Assembly: GCF_001887595.1 (NCBI RefSeq)
Contig: NZ_CP017480.1
Coordinates: forward strand, 1,054,001 to 1,118,000
Origin: Luteibacter rhizovicinus DSM 16549
GTDB lineage: Bacteria > Pseudomonadota > Gammaproteobacteria > Xanthomonadales > Rhodanobacteraceae
Direction of reading: 5' to 3'
Length of the DNA: 64,000 nucleotides
Made by a program: the position numbers and the translations under genes. Shown here in pieces: positions 27,409 through 37,373 of this stretch (position 1 is the stretch's first letter; every line of letters begins with the position of its first letter). The notes below the pieces were generated by a model. The model had not been told where the DNA came from and did no database searches. It saw only the letters and a list, made by a program, of their open reading frames with translations.

Positions 27409-28178
27409 GCGCCGCGACCAACCTCGTCGCGCTGAACACCATCGTTCGTCGCGAGATCGCGCGCATCCTGCGCATCTGGACGCAGACGCTGATCCCGCCG
27501 GCGATCACGATGACGCTGTACTTCGTCATCTTCGGCAAGCTCATCGGCAGCCGCATCGGCCTGATGCACGGCTTCACGTACATGCAGTACATCGTGCCGG
27601 GCCTGGTCATGATGAGCATCATCACGAACAGCTACGGCAACATTTCCTCATCGTTCTTCGGCGCGAAGTTCGGCCGTTTCGTCGAGGAAATGCTGGTCTC
27701 GCCTATGTCGAACTGGGTGATCCTGCTGGGCTATGTCACCGGCGCGGTCACCCGCGGCGTGATCGTCGGCGCCCTGGTGCTGGTGATCGCCCTGTTCTTC
27801 ACCGACCTGCACGTGGCCCACCCGATCATCACCTTCGTTTCCGTCGTGCTCGGCGCCACCGTTTTCTCTCTGGCCGGCTTCGTCAACGCCGTGTTCGCCA
27901 AGAAGTTCGACGACATCGCACTGGTGCCAACCTTCGTGCTGACGCCGCTCACCTACCTCGGCGGCGTGTTCTACTCGGTGGACCTGCTCGGCGAGCCGTG
28001 GCACACCATCTCGCTGGCCAATCCGATCCTCTACATGGTCAACGCCTTCCGCTTCGGCGTGCTCGGCGTGAGCGACGTACCCATCGTCACCGCCTTCATC
28101 GTGATGCTGGTCTTCGTGGTCGGCCTCAGCGCCGTCGCCTTGCGCCTGCTGTCGCGCGGCGTAGGCCTGCGCTCGTAA
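27405..28178 (+). CDS. yadH: ABC-2 type permease (YadH-like)
   Basis: The 257-residue integral membrane protein (YadH 256) has six hydrophobic spans and the ABC-2 pattern PPAITMTLYFVIFGKLIGSR, YIVPGLVMMSIITNSY, and PLTYLGGVFYSVDLL near the end. It forms the channel partner of the preceding ATPase. The start is the ATG at 27405, overlapping the ATPase stop by 4 nt; a longer frame from 26856 is only a shadow over the ATPase gene. Confidence 0.92.
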   Translation: MSAATNLVALNTIVRREIARILRIWTQTLIPPAITMTLYFVIFGKLIGSRIGLMHGFTYMQYIVPGLVMMSIITNSYGNISSSFFGAKFGRFVEEMLVSPMSNWVILLGYVTGAVTRGVIVGALVLVIALFFTDLHVAHPIITFVSVVLGATVFSLAGFVNAVFAKKFDDIALVPTFVLTPLTYLGGVFYSVDLLGEPWHTISLANPILYMVNAFRFGVLGVSDVPIVTAFIVMLVFVVGLSAVALRLLSRGVGLRS

Positions 28179-28182
28179 CGCC

Positions 28183-28902
28183 ATGCGGGTCAACAAGTAC
28201 ATCAGCGAGGCCGGCCTGTGCTCGCGTCGCGAAGCGGACGAGCTGCTCGTCGCTGGCCGCGTGACGATCAATGAGGAAGTCGTCGCCATGGGCGCCAAGG
28301 CGCTCGACGGCGACGTAGTGCGCGTGGACGGCGAGATCGTCATCGCGCGTACGTTGGCACCGGAATCGGCGAAGAACCGCGGCGTCTACATCGCGCTGAA
28401 CAAGCCTGTCGGTGTTACCTGCACCACGGACCAGACAGTCGACGGCAACATCGTGGACTTCGTCGATCATCCGCAGCGCATCTTTCCCATTGGGCGCCTG
28501 GACAAGGACTCCGAAGGGCTGATCCTGCTGACCAGCAACGGCGACATCGTCAACGAGATCCTGCGCTCGGAGAACCGCCACGAAAAGGAATATCTCGTGG
28601 CGGTGAATAAGGCCGTGACCGACGAATTCATCCGTGGCATGGCCAAGGGCGTGCGCGTGCACAACCAGATGACCGACCCCTGCCGCGTGCGCAAGATCGC
28701 GAAGTTCGGCTTCTCCATCGTGCTCACCCAGGGCCTGAACCGACAGATCCGCCTGATGGCTGCCGCGTTCGGCTACCGCGTGACCCAGCTCCGGCGCGTC
28801 CGCATCATCAACGTGAAACTGGGACATCTCAAGCCCGGTCAGTGGCGCAACCTGACCGAGGCCGAGCTCAAGGGACTGTTACCGGAACGTACTCGCTGGT
28901 AG
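28183..28902 (+). CDS. rluF: 23S rRNA pseudouridine synthase RluF
   Basis: The 239-residue enzyme has an S4 RNA-binding domain (residues 1-60, MRVNKYISEAGLCSRREAD) and an RsuA/RluF catalytic domain with the Asp loop FPIGRLDKDSEGLILLT, then HEKEYLV and QGLNRQIRLMAAAFGY. The details follow RluF rather than RluB/E, pointing to U2604 of 23S rRNA. It lacks the long basic C-terminal tail of E. coli RluF. It begins 4 bp after yadH. Confidence 0.9.
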   Translation: MRVNKYISEAGLCSRREADELLVAGRVTINEEVVAMGAKALDGDVVRVDGEIVIARTLAPESAKNRGVYIALNKPVGVTCTTDQTVDGNIVDFVDHPQRIFPIGRLDKDSEGLILLTSNGDIVNEILRSENRHEKEYLVAVNKAVTDEFIRGMAKGVRVHNQMTDPCRVRKIAKFGFSIVLTQGLNRQIRLMAAAFGYRVTQLRRVRIINVKLGHLKPGQWRNLTEAELKGLLPERTRW

Positions 28903-29038
28903 GGACGGTGCTGGTCAGGAGCCGCCCTCGATCCACGGTCAGTATCCGCTGACATAACACCGCGAAGCATGACTGCGACCGTATGGGTGTATCCCGACGG
29001 TGCGTTCCCATGCCTTGCCAGAGAATAAGCGGGCCGAC

Positions 29039-29086
29039 ATGAAGACGGCGCCTCCGCAATCCCACAAGGATGTTACCCAGACATGA
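29039..29086 (+). CDS. Possible 15-codon leader ORF before cassette gene A1
   Basis: A short frame, MKTAPPQSHKDVTQT, ends in a TGA that overlaps the ATG of the next gene in ATGA. No strong ribosome-binding site is seen upstream. It could couple translation into A1 or be chance. Confidence 0.25.
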   Translation: MKTAPPQSHKDVTQT

Positions 29087-30216
29087 AGTTCCTCCTCCGG
29101 CTGGCGTGCCTTACGGCACTGCTGCCCGCCCCGGCGTTCGCCGCGGATCCAACGACATTCAATGTCTATCGTGAACTCGTACGTCATCGCACCGCGACCA
29201 TGGGTGTCGACAAGGCGTTCGATCACAACACGCGCAAGTACGTTTCCCGCTTCCTGGAAAATCCCGATTCCCCCTATAGCGCATTGCGCAACGACCCGCC
29301 TATCACCAACGAGGTATGGTGGTATGACTTCGCGGACAGCCTGCCGATCGACACGGCGGACAAGAGTGCTGCAGCCCTCGAGATGCTGCAATGGCAGAGT
29401 GGCTTCACGAAGGCGAGGATCGGCGTCGACGTCGTCGTCGACCGTGCATCAGTCGTCGCTTACCGCAACGGTTATGCCGCTGCCAATGCGATAAAGGCCG
29501 GCGTCGATGCGGACATCTTGTGGAAGGCAAGGGACCTGAACGGCGCGCTGTCCACTCTCGCCGCCGGACACGCCGTCGCGCTACAGCTACTCCGCGACCA
29601 GGTCCGGAGCAACGCACCGGAGACACATGAAGCGCGCGGTATCAAGGCCGATGTCCTCGCACGCTACCTCAAGGAGGAGAATCCGGGCTACCTCACCGAG
29701 AGCGATCAGGCGTACCTCGCCGACTTGCTCAGTTTTGCACTCACCGACAACGGTTTCACGATCGACTCGAAAGGTCGCCGGCAGTTGCCCGCGGCGTATC
29801 GTGTCGCTCGTGTGGCAGCGGCTTACGCCGATGCGGGCAGCTACTTGAGTCCTAAAGGGTATTGTGTGGGTAACGATCCGCGCCCCGGCCTGTCTACGCA
29901 ATCGGACGCCATCACCTTCGAAGCCCCCCTGTGCTTTGTTGCAGCGACCGACAGGGCCGTGCAGTCGTGGTTTCGCCACAAGATGCGCCAGGAAGAAGCC
30001 AACGTCCGTCGTGCGCACGCCAGCCCGGACGAATCCGAACGACTCACCCACTTCTGGTTCACCGCGGTACTCGCACTGATCGACATCGCCGCCTTCGTCG
30101 AATTCGCCGAAGCCGATTTCGTCAGCGAGCTGAGCGCCGAAGGTGCGCTCGCCGAGGAAGAGGCCGCCGTCGTCGAAGAACGCGCCACCCAACTGAGCTG
30201 CAGGGTTCGCCCATGA
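29083..30216 (+). CDS. Cassette protein A1: exported, unknown family
   Basis: The 377-residue product has a signal peptide (MKFLLRLACLTALLPAPAFA). The rest is largely helical. Marker stretches shared with the second copy at 31141-32262 are NPDSPYS, AGVDADILWKARDL, LPAAYRVARVAAAYADAGSYL and PLCFVAATDRAVQSWF. A hydrophobic stretch near the C-terminus (FWFTAVLALIDIAAFVEFAEA) may insert in or touch a membrane. Three Cys are in the mature part, two of them in the shared C-terminal region. I do not recognise the family. It overlaps B1 by 4 nt, so A and B are made together. Confidence 0.7.
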   Translation: MKFLLRLACLTALLPAPAFAADPTTFNVYRELVRHRTATMGVDKAFDHNTRKYVSRFLENPDSPYSALRNDPPITNEVWWYDFADSLPIDTADKSAAALEMLQWQSGFTKARIGVDVVVDRASVVAYRNGYAAANAIKAGVDADILWKARDLNGALSTLAAGHAVALQLLRDQVRSNAPETHEARGIKADVLARYLKEENPGYLTESDQAYLADLLSFALTDNGFTIDSKGRRQLPAAYRVARVAAAYADAGSYLSPKGYCVGNDPRPGLSTQSDAITFEAPLCFVAATDRAVQSWFRHKMRQEEANVRRAHASPDESERLTHFWFTAVLALIDIAAFVEFAEADFVSELSAEGALAEEEAAVVEERATQLSCRVRP

Positions 30217-31148
30217 TGAATCGACGCGCACTCCACGCTATCCGGCTTGCCGCCCTTGCACTCGGCATCCTTGCCTCGGTCGCCCATGCCGGGAAGATCG
30301 ACATCGGCACAGGCCTTGGTGACAACGTCGTCGCCATGCTCAACAGCGAATCGACGCTGTTCACCGACGCCTACCGTATCGCCATGACCGACAAGGGACT
30401 CGCGTTCAGCCGGGCCGGGAAAGGCATTCTCACCCGGGCCACCCAAGGAACCACCGTGGCGCGCATGGAATACATCTACACCAGGGACGGCCGTGAGTAC
30501 TCGAGGTTCTACTACGCACGCAGCGGCCCCGCGATGGACGTCACCTTCGATCGCATCGCGCACCAGGCGTCGGGGTCGGGAGGAAGCTCCAGTACCGGTG
30601 AATCGACGGGCTCGACCGCTTACGAGATCACCGAAGACGACATCGCGAAAGACATCGCCGAGGAGAAATTCTACCCGCGGGACACCGCGCGCCGGGTACG
30701 CGCGCCCAATCTTCCCAACGTGGAGCGGGGTGTGGTGGCCAACGACACCAAGCATGCCGGTGACGCAGAGCTGAAAATTTTCAGGAAGATCGAGTCTGAC
30801 ATCGCGACACGCGCCGTGACACCTGGCGGAAGGCTCGTCGGTTATGTGAGCAAGGCGGTGTGTTCGTCATGCGAGAACGCATCGAAGCTCCTGGCCGATC
30901 AGTACGACATCGACGGAAACATCTATCAATTGCTCGAGGCCGGCAGCGAACAGCCCATCGATGCCGTGACGATAGAAAGTCAGAAGGCATCCGCGGCCCT
31001 GAAAATCAGGCGACAGACCTACATTAAAAGTCATCTCACGAATCGGTTTGTCCCTCTCGACAGGGGCGCACGATTCGCACCGCCTCCCCTTGACCCCATC
31101 GAGGCCGAAGAGACACGTGAGGCAACCGCGGAACCGTGTGGTGTCTGA
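30213..31148 (+). CDS. Cassette protein B1: exported, deaminase-like signature
   Basis: The 311-residue product has a signal peptide (residues 1-26, ending SVAHA). An N-terminal domain with VARMEYIYTRDGREYSRFYY is followed by a Ser/Gly-rich linker (119-137). A C-terminal domain contains D-A-E (184-186), a following helix, then VSKAVCSSC with Cys 217 and 220. D/H-x-E plus C-x2-C at this spacing, with a strand ending just before the Cys pair, is the active-site layout of the deaminase superfamily, including bacterial toxin deaminases. Deaminase activity is inference. The start is ATG 30213 or 30216; it overlaps the A1 stop. Confidence 0.65.
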   Translation: MMNRRALHAIRLAALALGILASVAHAGKIDIGTGLGDNVVAMLNSESTLFTDAYRIAMTDKGLAFSRAGKGILTRATQGTTVARMEYIYTRDGREYSRFYYARSGPAMDVTFDRIAHQASGSGGSSSTGESTGSTAYEITEDDIAKDIAEEKFYPRDTARRVRAPNLPNVERGVVANDTKHAGDAELKIFRKIESDIATRAVTPGGRLVGYVSKAVCSSCENASKLLADQYDIDGNIYQLLEAGSEQPIDAVTIESQKASAALKIRRQTYIKSHLTNRFVPLDRGARFAPPPLDPIEAEETREATAEPCGV

Positions 31149-32262
31149 GTCGATAAGGTGGCCGTTCATGCTTTGGACGGCCGTTGTGTCCGTGGGAAGC
31201 GGGAGCGCGCATGCCACGACCACCGTAGGTGTCGACGTTTTTTCTCACCTCCAACGCGAGCGTCTCGCTCGCGTTGGAGGTGAGAGTTCCTCGCAAGCAC
31301 GGGAAGCGCTTCTCGACCAGTTGCTCGCCGATCCACGCTCACCCTATTCGACGACCCGGACGCACCCCGACTTCACCAACGATGCCGAGTGGCCCGAGGT
31401 GTTGGCGCGACTTCCAGGCAACCTCTCCACCGAGAACGCCGTCGCCGTGCTCGGCTGGGACCTCGGCCTGACTCGCGCCCGGCCGGGGCAAGACATCGTG
31501 CCGCGTGAGGGATTCCGGGATTCGTTTGTCGCTGCGAGCGCGACCAAGGCGGATGTCGATGCGGACATCTTCTGGCACATGGTGGACCTCACGGGCTTCA
31601 GGCATTTCACGAAGGCCGCGACGTATGCGGTCGCCATGCAGATCCTGCGCCGGCAGATTCTCGAAACCGATCCCGCCCGCCATGCGTCCCTGGGCATCGA
31701 CAAGGATGTGTTTCTTCGCGTGATGAGAGCGGCCTATCTCGACCAGGTGCCGACCTACGACATGCAGTACCTCACCACGCTCGTACAGCACCGCCTGATT
31801 CACTGGCAGGTCGGGGACCGTGCAACGACAGGCTCGCGAGCGCTTCCGGCTGCATTCCGCGTCGCCCGCATCGCCGCGGCGTATCGCGATGCGCAAGGTT
31901 ATCTCATCGGATACCCGTGCAATTCCGACGCGACGCCCCGCGCCGGCACCGCGGGAAGCGGCGTGGAGGGGGATGAGCGTCCGCTGTGCTTCGTCGCGGC
32001 GACCGATCGCGCCATTCACCGCTGGTACGTCGACGAATCGGATCGACAGGCGCGCTGGGTGCCCGAGCGCGAACTTGACGGCGTGCAGCGCCTGGCCGGT
32101 TTTGTCGCGGCCGTGTTTGTCCTGTTGGATCTCGCCCCCTTCGTAGAGATGATCGAAGCCGTTGCAGCCGACGATCTCGTCACGGCAAGGCTGGTCACTC
32201 GCGCCGAGGCCGACCTTGCCGCAGAGCGGGCCGATAGCCTTTTCTGTCCGCTCCCCGAGTGA
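31141..32262 (+). CDS. Cassette protein A2: exported paralogue of A1
   Basis: The 373-residue product is a diverged paralogue of A1. It shares DPRSPYS, KADVDADIFWHMVDL, LPAAFRVARIAAAYRDAQGYL and PLCFVAATDRAIHRWY, and the late hydrophobic stretch FVAAVFVLLDLAPFVEMIEA. The start is not settled. GTG at 31141 overlaps the B1 stop and gives a signal peptide with a basic n-region; ATG at 31168 has AAGG 9 nt upstream but a weaker signal. The N-terminal part is encoded across a perfect inverted repeat (31243-31285) without loss of frame. It is followed by B2 after 6 bp. Confidence 0.68.
   Translation: MSESIRWPFMLWTAVVSVGSGSAHATTTVGVDVFSHLQRERLARVGGESSSQAREALLDQLLADPRSPYSTTRTHPDFTNDAEWPEVLARLPGNLSTENAVAVLGWDLGLTRARPGQDIVPREGFRDSFVAASATKADVDADIFWHMVDLTGFRHFTKAATYAVAMQILRRQILETDPARHASLGIDKDVFLRVMRAAYLDQVPTYDMQYLTTLVQHRLIHWQVGDRATTGSRALPAAFRVARIAAAYRDAQGYLIGYPCNSDATPRAGTAGSGVEGDERPLCFVAATDRAIHRWYVDESDRQARWVPERELDGVQRLAGFVAAVFVLLDLAPFVEMIEAVAADDLVTARLVTRAEADLAAERADSLFCPLPE
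31243..31285. repeat. Perfect 20-bp inverted repeat inside a coding sequence
   Basis: The arms 31243-31262 and 31266-31285 are exact reverse complements with a TCT loop. The repeat lies within the first 50 codons of cassette gene A2, encoding FSHLQRERLARVGGE. A T run precedes it on the plus strand and none follows, so it is not a normal terminator. Confidence 0.92.
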
Positions 32263-32268
32263 TGCGTC

Positions 32269-33336
32269 ATGCGCCCAAGTCTTAATGTCATCCTTTCGAC
32301 CGCTGTCGCCATGGCTGCCGGCTCCCCCGCGTGCGCAACGGAAGCCGTCGAACTGGAACGGATCACCCTCGATGAGGGCAACGTCACCGCCTTCCTCGAG
32401 GCCACGAGCCAACACTATGTCGATGCGATGCGCGCACTGATCGACGAGCGCTACCGCGATGAATATCGTGCCATTCGTTGGGAAGCCCTGGAGGAGGCGA
32501 TGCGCCGCGCGCCGGTTGCCCGGTTGGAGTACCACTTCACCTTGAACGGCTTCCCGAACGTACGGGTCTACCACGCTATGGGAGGGCGTTCGCTCAGCTC
32601 CGTGGCCCGTTCGATTTTCGAAGGACCGACGCGACCCAGCACGCCGGACCGCACCAACAGCCCGACAGACTCCGATTCCGAAGCCGAGTTCGCACCCCAC
32701 CCCTTGCCTGTCGCGGAGGAGGCGGCCGCGGACCTGGCGGATAGCCGCTTCTACGCCGGGTTCGGCGAGGCCGGCGTCAGGGCGCCGGTGATGGCTCGTG
32801 GCGCGTCCGTCCTCGATGCCTTCGTCGTCGCCGACAAGGATCGTCTTTTCGATCCGGAGTTCAAGGCATTGCGTTCCATCGAGAAAGACCTGCAGGACCA
32901 GGCGATACCAAGCGGCGGAAGTATCCGCGGCAGCGTCAGTGAGCTGGTCTGCACGTCATGCGAAGCTGCCATGAAACGCTTTTCAGGCACCTACGCTGTC
33001 GACATACGTTTGTCACACCTGTACCCCTCCGTGCGCGGTGCGGGTCTGGACAATCTTGTCGCATCGGGGAAGGCCCGCCTGCGAGGGGACCTGCTGGTCG
33101 ATGCCATCACCGATCGCCCACTGCTGGCGTCCGACCTCCTGGATGGCGCGCGCGAAGGCCAGATCAGGCGTTCTCTCAGCCCGCGCGCCATGGGTCGCTC
33201 CTTCAAGCGCATGCCCTGGTCACGACGCTCGTTCCGGCTGAACCCGGTCCGCCTCCCGCGCATCTCGGAAGGCTCGTCCGAAGGGTCTCCACCGCCCCGG
33301 CCGCGGATTCCCAAGGAGCGCGCAGGCGGCTGCTGA
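32269..33336 (+). CDS. Cassette protein B2: exported paralogue of B1
   Basis: The 355-residue product has a signal peptide (MRPSLNVILSTAVAMAAGSPACA). It matches B1 in layout: APVARLEYHFTLNGFPNVRVY in the N-terminal domain, a Ser/Thr/Pro linker (118-140), DSRFYAGFGEAGVRAP, then D-P-E (195-197) and SELVCTSC with Cys 228 and 231. The Glu-to-first-Cys distance is 31 residues in both copies. B2 carries a ~60-residue basic, Arg/Pro/Ser-rich tail absent from B1. Deaminase-like by motif only. Confidence 0.65.
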   Translation: MRPSLNVILSTAVAMAAGSPACATEAVELERITLDEGNVTAFLEATSQHYVDAMRALIDERYRDEYRAIRWEALEEAMRRAPVARLEYHFTLNGFPNVRVYHAMGGRSLSSVARSIFEGPTRPSTPDRTNSPTDSDSEAEFAPHPLPVAEEAAADLADSRFYAGFGEAGVRAPVMARGASVLDAFVVADKDRLFDPEFKALRSIEKDLQDQAIPSGGSIRGSVSELVCTSCEAAMKRFSGTYAVDIRLSHLYPSVRGAGLDNLVASGKARLRGDLLVDAITDRPLLASDLLDGAREGQIRRSLSPRAMGRSFKRMPWSRRSFRLNPVRLPRISEGSSEGSPPPRPRIPKERAGGC

Positions 33337-33381
33337 CAGGCCAGAACGGCGCCCTCCGACCTGCCGTGCGATCATGGGCGC

Positions 33382-34758
<1,377 letters not shown>

Positions 34759-34819
34759 TGCGGCGGGCCGGGATCCGTTCGGCGATCATCCCGCGCCACG
34801 GATGCCTCCCAGGCGCGTG

Positions 34820-37330
34820 TCAGGTCCCGCGCGGTTTCGCTCGATGTGTTGCTGCCGCTGTCCAGGGATCGTCGGGCCAGGGGTGTCGCGGATAGCGGCC
34901 CTTCAGCTCCTTCTTCACTTCCGGATAGGTCCGGTTCCAGAAACCAGCAAGGTCCTGTGTCACCTGGATGGGACGACCGGCGGGCGACAAGAGGTGCAAC
35001 ATGACCGGCATGCGCCCGTCGCCGACGCGCGGTGTGTCGGCAAGGCCGAACAGCTCCTGTAGCTTCACGGCGAGCACCGGCGGCGCGCCCGGATCGTCGT
35101 CGCGTGTTCCGTACTCCAGTCGACGCGTCATGCCGCTGGGGACTTTCAGTTCTTCCGGGGCATGCACGTCGAGCGCACGACGCTGCTCGTAGTCGAGCAT
35201 GGACGAGAGCGCTTCTGACAGCTCCGCCGCCTGCAAGGCCTCGAGCCGACGCTTGCCCGAGAGATACGAGGACAGCCACGACTCGAGCGATTGCAACAAC
35301 GTGGCATCGGCGACGTCGGGCAGGTGCAACTCGGGTCGCCACACGCGCAATGCGCCGATGCGTGCACGCAGCCGACGCGCGTTGTCGCTCCATGGCAGGC
35401 TGCCGATGCCCCGTGCACGGATGCCCGCCAGCAGTGCGGGCACGGCATCGTCACCCCTTAGCGGAATGGCTTTACGCGACATCACCAGGGCATCGAAGCG
35501 TCGTTCTTCGAAGGCCTCGGCGATCTGCCGTTCGTCGTCCCATCGCATGACCCGCTCGGTGACGAAGCGATCCGCGTGGTCGCGCTCGAGTACCTCCGGG
35601 TCGAAAGGCGCCGCGGCGAAAACGAGGCTGTCGCGCGCGTCGAGGCGCAGGTCGAGGATGACCAGCCAGGGCTCGCCAAGCAACGCACTCGCCTCATGCA
35701 AGCGTGCACCACGACCGTTGGCCAGTTGATAGCGCATCGGCTGGCCTTCATCGCGACGTGCGACGCGATCGGGAAACGCGTGCACGAGGAGATCACCGAC
35801 GGCGTGTGAATCCGGCACGCCGCTGGCTGAGGATCGGATCTCCAATCGCCTTCGCCATCCCGCCGATGCCTTCTCGATCGCGGCGAGCGCACCGATGTCC
35901 GCCGACCCCGCGCGCGCGCCACGCGCGCCGGCATCGCGCCAGAGATGCAAGGCGGCCACGCGCTGGCGGAAGTCATCAGTGCGCCCCTGCTCCCCCCGCA
36001 GCGGCGAACGGGCTTCGGTCAGCGCGAGCAGGTCGGCGACCAGGGCGCGTCGCTCCGGGGCTGCGCGCAAGGCGGCGGCCGCCAGGCGCGGCGTTGCGCC
36101 AAGCGCCAGCATGTCGCGACCAAGGCGCGTGATGGCGGAGGCTTCGTCGAGCGCGCCGAGGCGACGTAACAGATCGCGTGCCTGGCCCATGGCACCGGCC
36201 GGCGGCGCATCCAGCCAGGGTAGGTTGTCGCTGCCCCACCCCGCCAGTTCGAGCGCAAGGCCGGAGAGTTCGGCCTGCTCGATTTCCGCCGTGCGCGACG
36301 GCTCGAGACGGCGGCTTTGCGGCCAGAGTCGATAGGCGGCACCCTCGGCGACACGACCTGCGCGACCCGCGCGCTGATCCGCCGAGGCCTGCGAGATGTT
36401 GACGGTTTCCAAGCGCGTAAAGCCGGACGGCGGATCGAAGCGTGGCTCGCGCGCGAGACCGGCATCGACCACGGCACGGATACCAGGCAAGGTCACGCTC
36501 GATTCGGCAACGTTGGTCGCGAGCACCACGCGACGCACGCCGGCATCCGCCGGTGACAGCGCGAGTTGCTGCTCGGCCAGAGAAAGCTCACCGTGCAGGG
36601 CGACGACCTCGAGATCGTCGCCCTGTTTTTCCAGCATGCTGCGGGCGCGTTCGATCTCGCGCCGGCCGGGAAGAAAGGCAAGCACATCGCCGGGATGCTC
36701 ACGCAGCGCCTGGCGCACGGTACGCACAAGATGCTGCTCGATCGTCTCCTGCGGCCGCACGGGTGAATGCGTGATGGATACGGGGAAGCTTCGGCCGGGA
36801 CTGCTCAGACGGGGCGCATCGAGCCATCGTGCGATGCGCTCGCCGTCCAGCGTCGCCGACATGACCAGGAGGCGCAGATCCGGGCGCAGGCCGGACTGGA
36901 CGTCGAGCGCAAGCGCCGCGCCCAGGTCACCGGCCAGATGCCGTTCGTGGAACTCGTCGAACAGGATCGCACCGATACCCTCCAGGCTCGGATCCTGCTG
37001 GATCATGCGCCCGAGAATGCCTTCGGTGACGACTTCGATGCGCGTACGAGGCCCCACGCGCGACTCGAAGCGGATGCGATAACCCACGGTTTCGCCGACC
37101 TGTTCACCGAGCTGCGCCGCCATGTAGGCCGCAGCGGCGCGCGCTGCGATACGACGCGGCTCGAGCATCACGATGCGGCCGCCCGCCAGCCACGTCGCAT
37201 CGAGCAAGGCCAGCGGTACCTGGGTTGTCTTGCCCGCGCCCGGAGGCGCCTCCAGCACGAGTCGTGGACGCTCTGCCAGAGAGGCGAGGATGTCGGGGAG
37301 CAGCGGAGTAATCGGGAGAAAGGGAGTCAT
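34820..37330 (-). CDS. hrpB: ATP-dependent RNA helicase HrpB
   Basis: The 836-residue DEAH-type helicase shows LVLEAPPGAGKTTQVPLALL, LEPRRIAARAAAAYMA, LFDEFHERHLAGD, VMSATLDGERIA, ATNVAESSVTLPGI, DQRAGRAGRVAEGAAYRLW and the HrpB-type C-terminal region (HLLSPAGRPIQVTQDLAGFW). Length fits the family (about 810-840). Cytoplasmic; the precise RNA substrate is not well established. It is convergent with dbpA and lies upstream of nothing obvious on its strand. Confidence 0.95.
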   Translation of the reverse strand: MTPFLPITPLLPDILASLAERPRLVLEAPPGAGKTTQVPLALLDATWLAGGRIVMLEPRRIAARAAAAYMAAQLGEQVGETVGYRIRFESRVGPRTRIEVVTEGILGRMIQQDPSLEGIGAILFDEFHERHLAGDLGAALALDVQSGLRPDLRLLVMSATLDGERIARWLDAPRLSSPGRSFPVSITHSPVRPQETIEQHLVRTVRQALREHPGDVLAFLPGRREIERARSMLEKQGDDLEVVALHGELSLAEQQLALSPADAGVRRVVLATNVAESSVTLPGIRAVVDAGLAREPRFDPPSGFTRLETVNISQASADQRAGRAGRVAEGAAYRLWPQSRRLEPSRTAEIEQAELSGLALELAGWGSDNLPWLDAPPAGAMGQARDLLRRLGALDEASAITRLGRDMLALGATPRLAAAALRAAPERRALVADLLALTEARSPLRGEQGRTDDFRQRVAALHLWRDAGARGARAGSADIGALAAIEKASAGWRRRLEIRSSASGVPDSHAVGDLLVHAFPDRVARRDEGQPMRYQLANGRGARLHEASALLGEPWLVILDLRLDARDSLVFAAAPFDPEVLERDHADRFVTERVMRWDDERQIAEAFEERRFDALVMSRKAIPLRGDDAVPALLAGIRARGIGSLPWSDNARRLRARIGALRVWRPELHLPDVADATLLQSLESWLSSYLSGKRRLEALQAAELSEALSSMLDYEQRRALDVHAPEELKVPSGMTRRLEYGTRDDDPGAPPVLAVKLQELFGLADTPRVGDGRMPVMLHLLSPAGRPIQVTQDLAGFWNRTYPEVKKELKGRYPRHPWPDDPWTAAATHRAKPRGT

Positions 37331-37373
37331 GCGCCGGCTATGTTACGCAAGCCGGCGCAGGATCGCCCCCTTC

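Noticed and set aside
31243..31285. Palindrome as a rho-independent terminator
   Set aside because: The T run precedes rather than follows the stem on the plus strand, and on the minus strand an A run follows, so neither orientation fits intrinsic termination.
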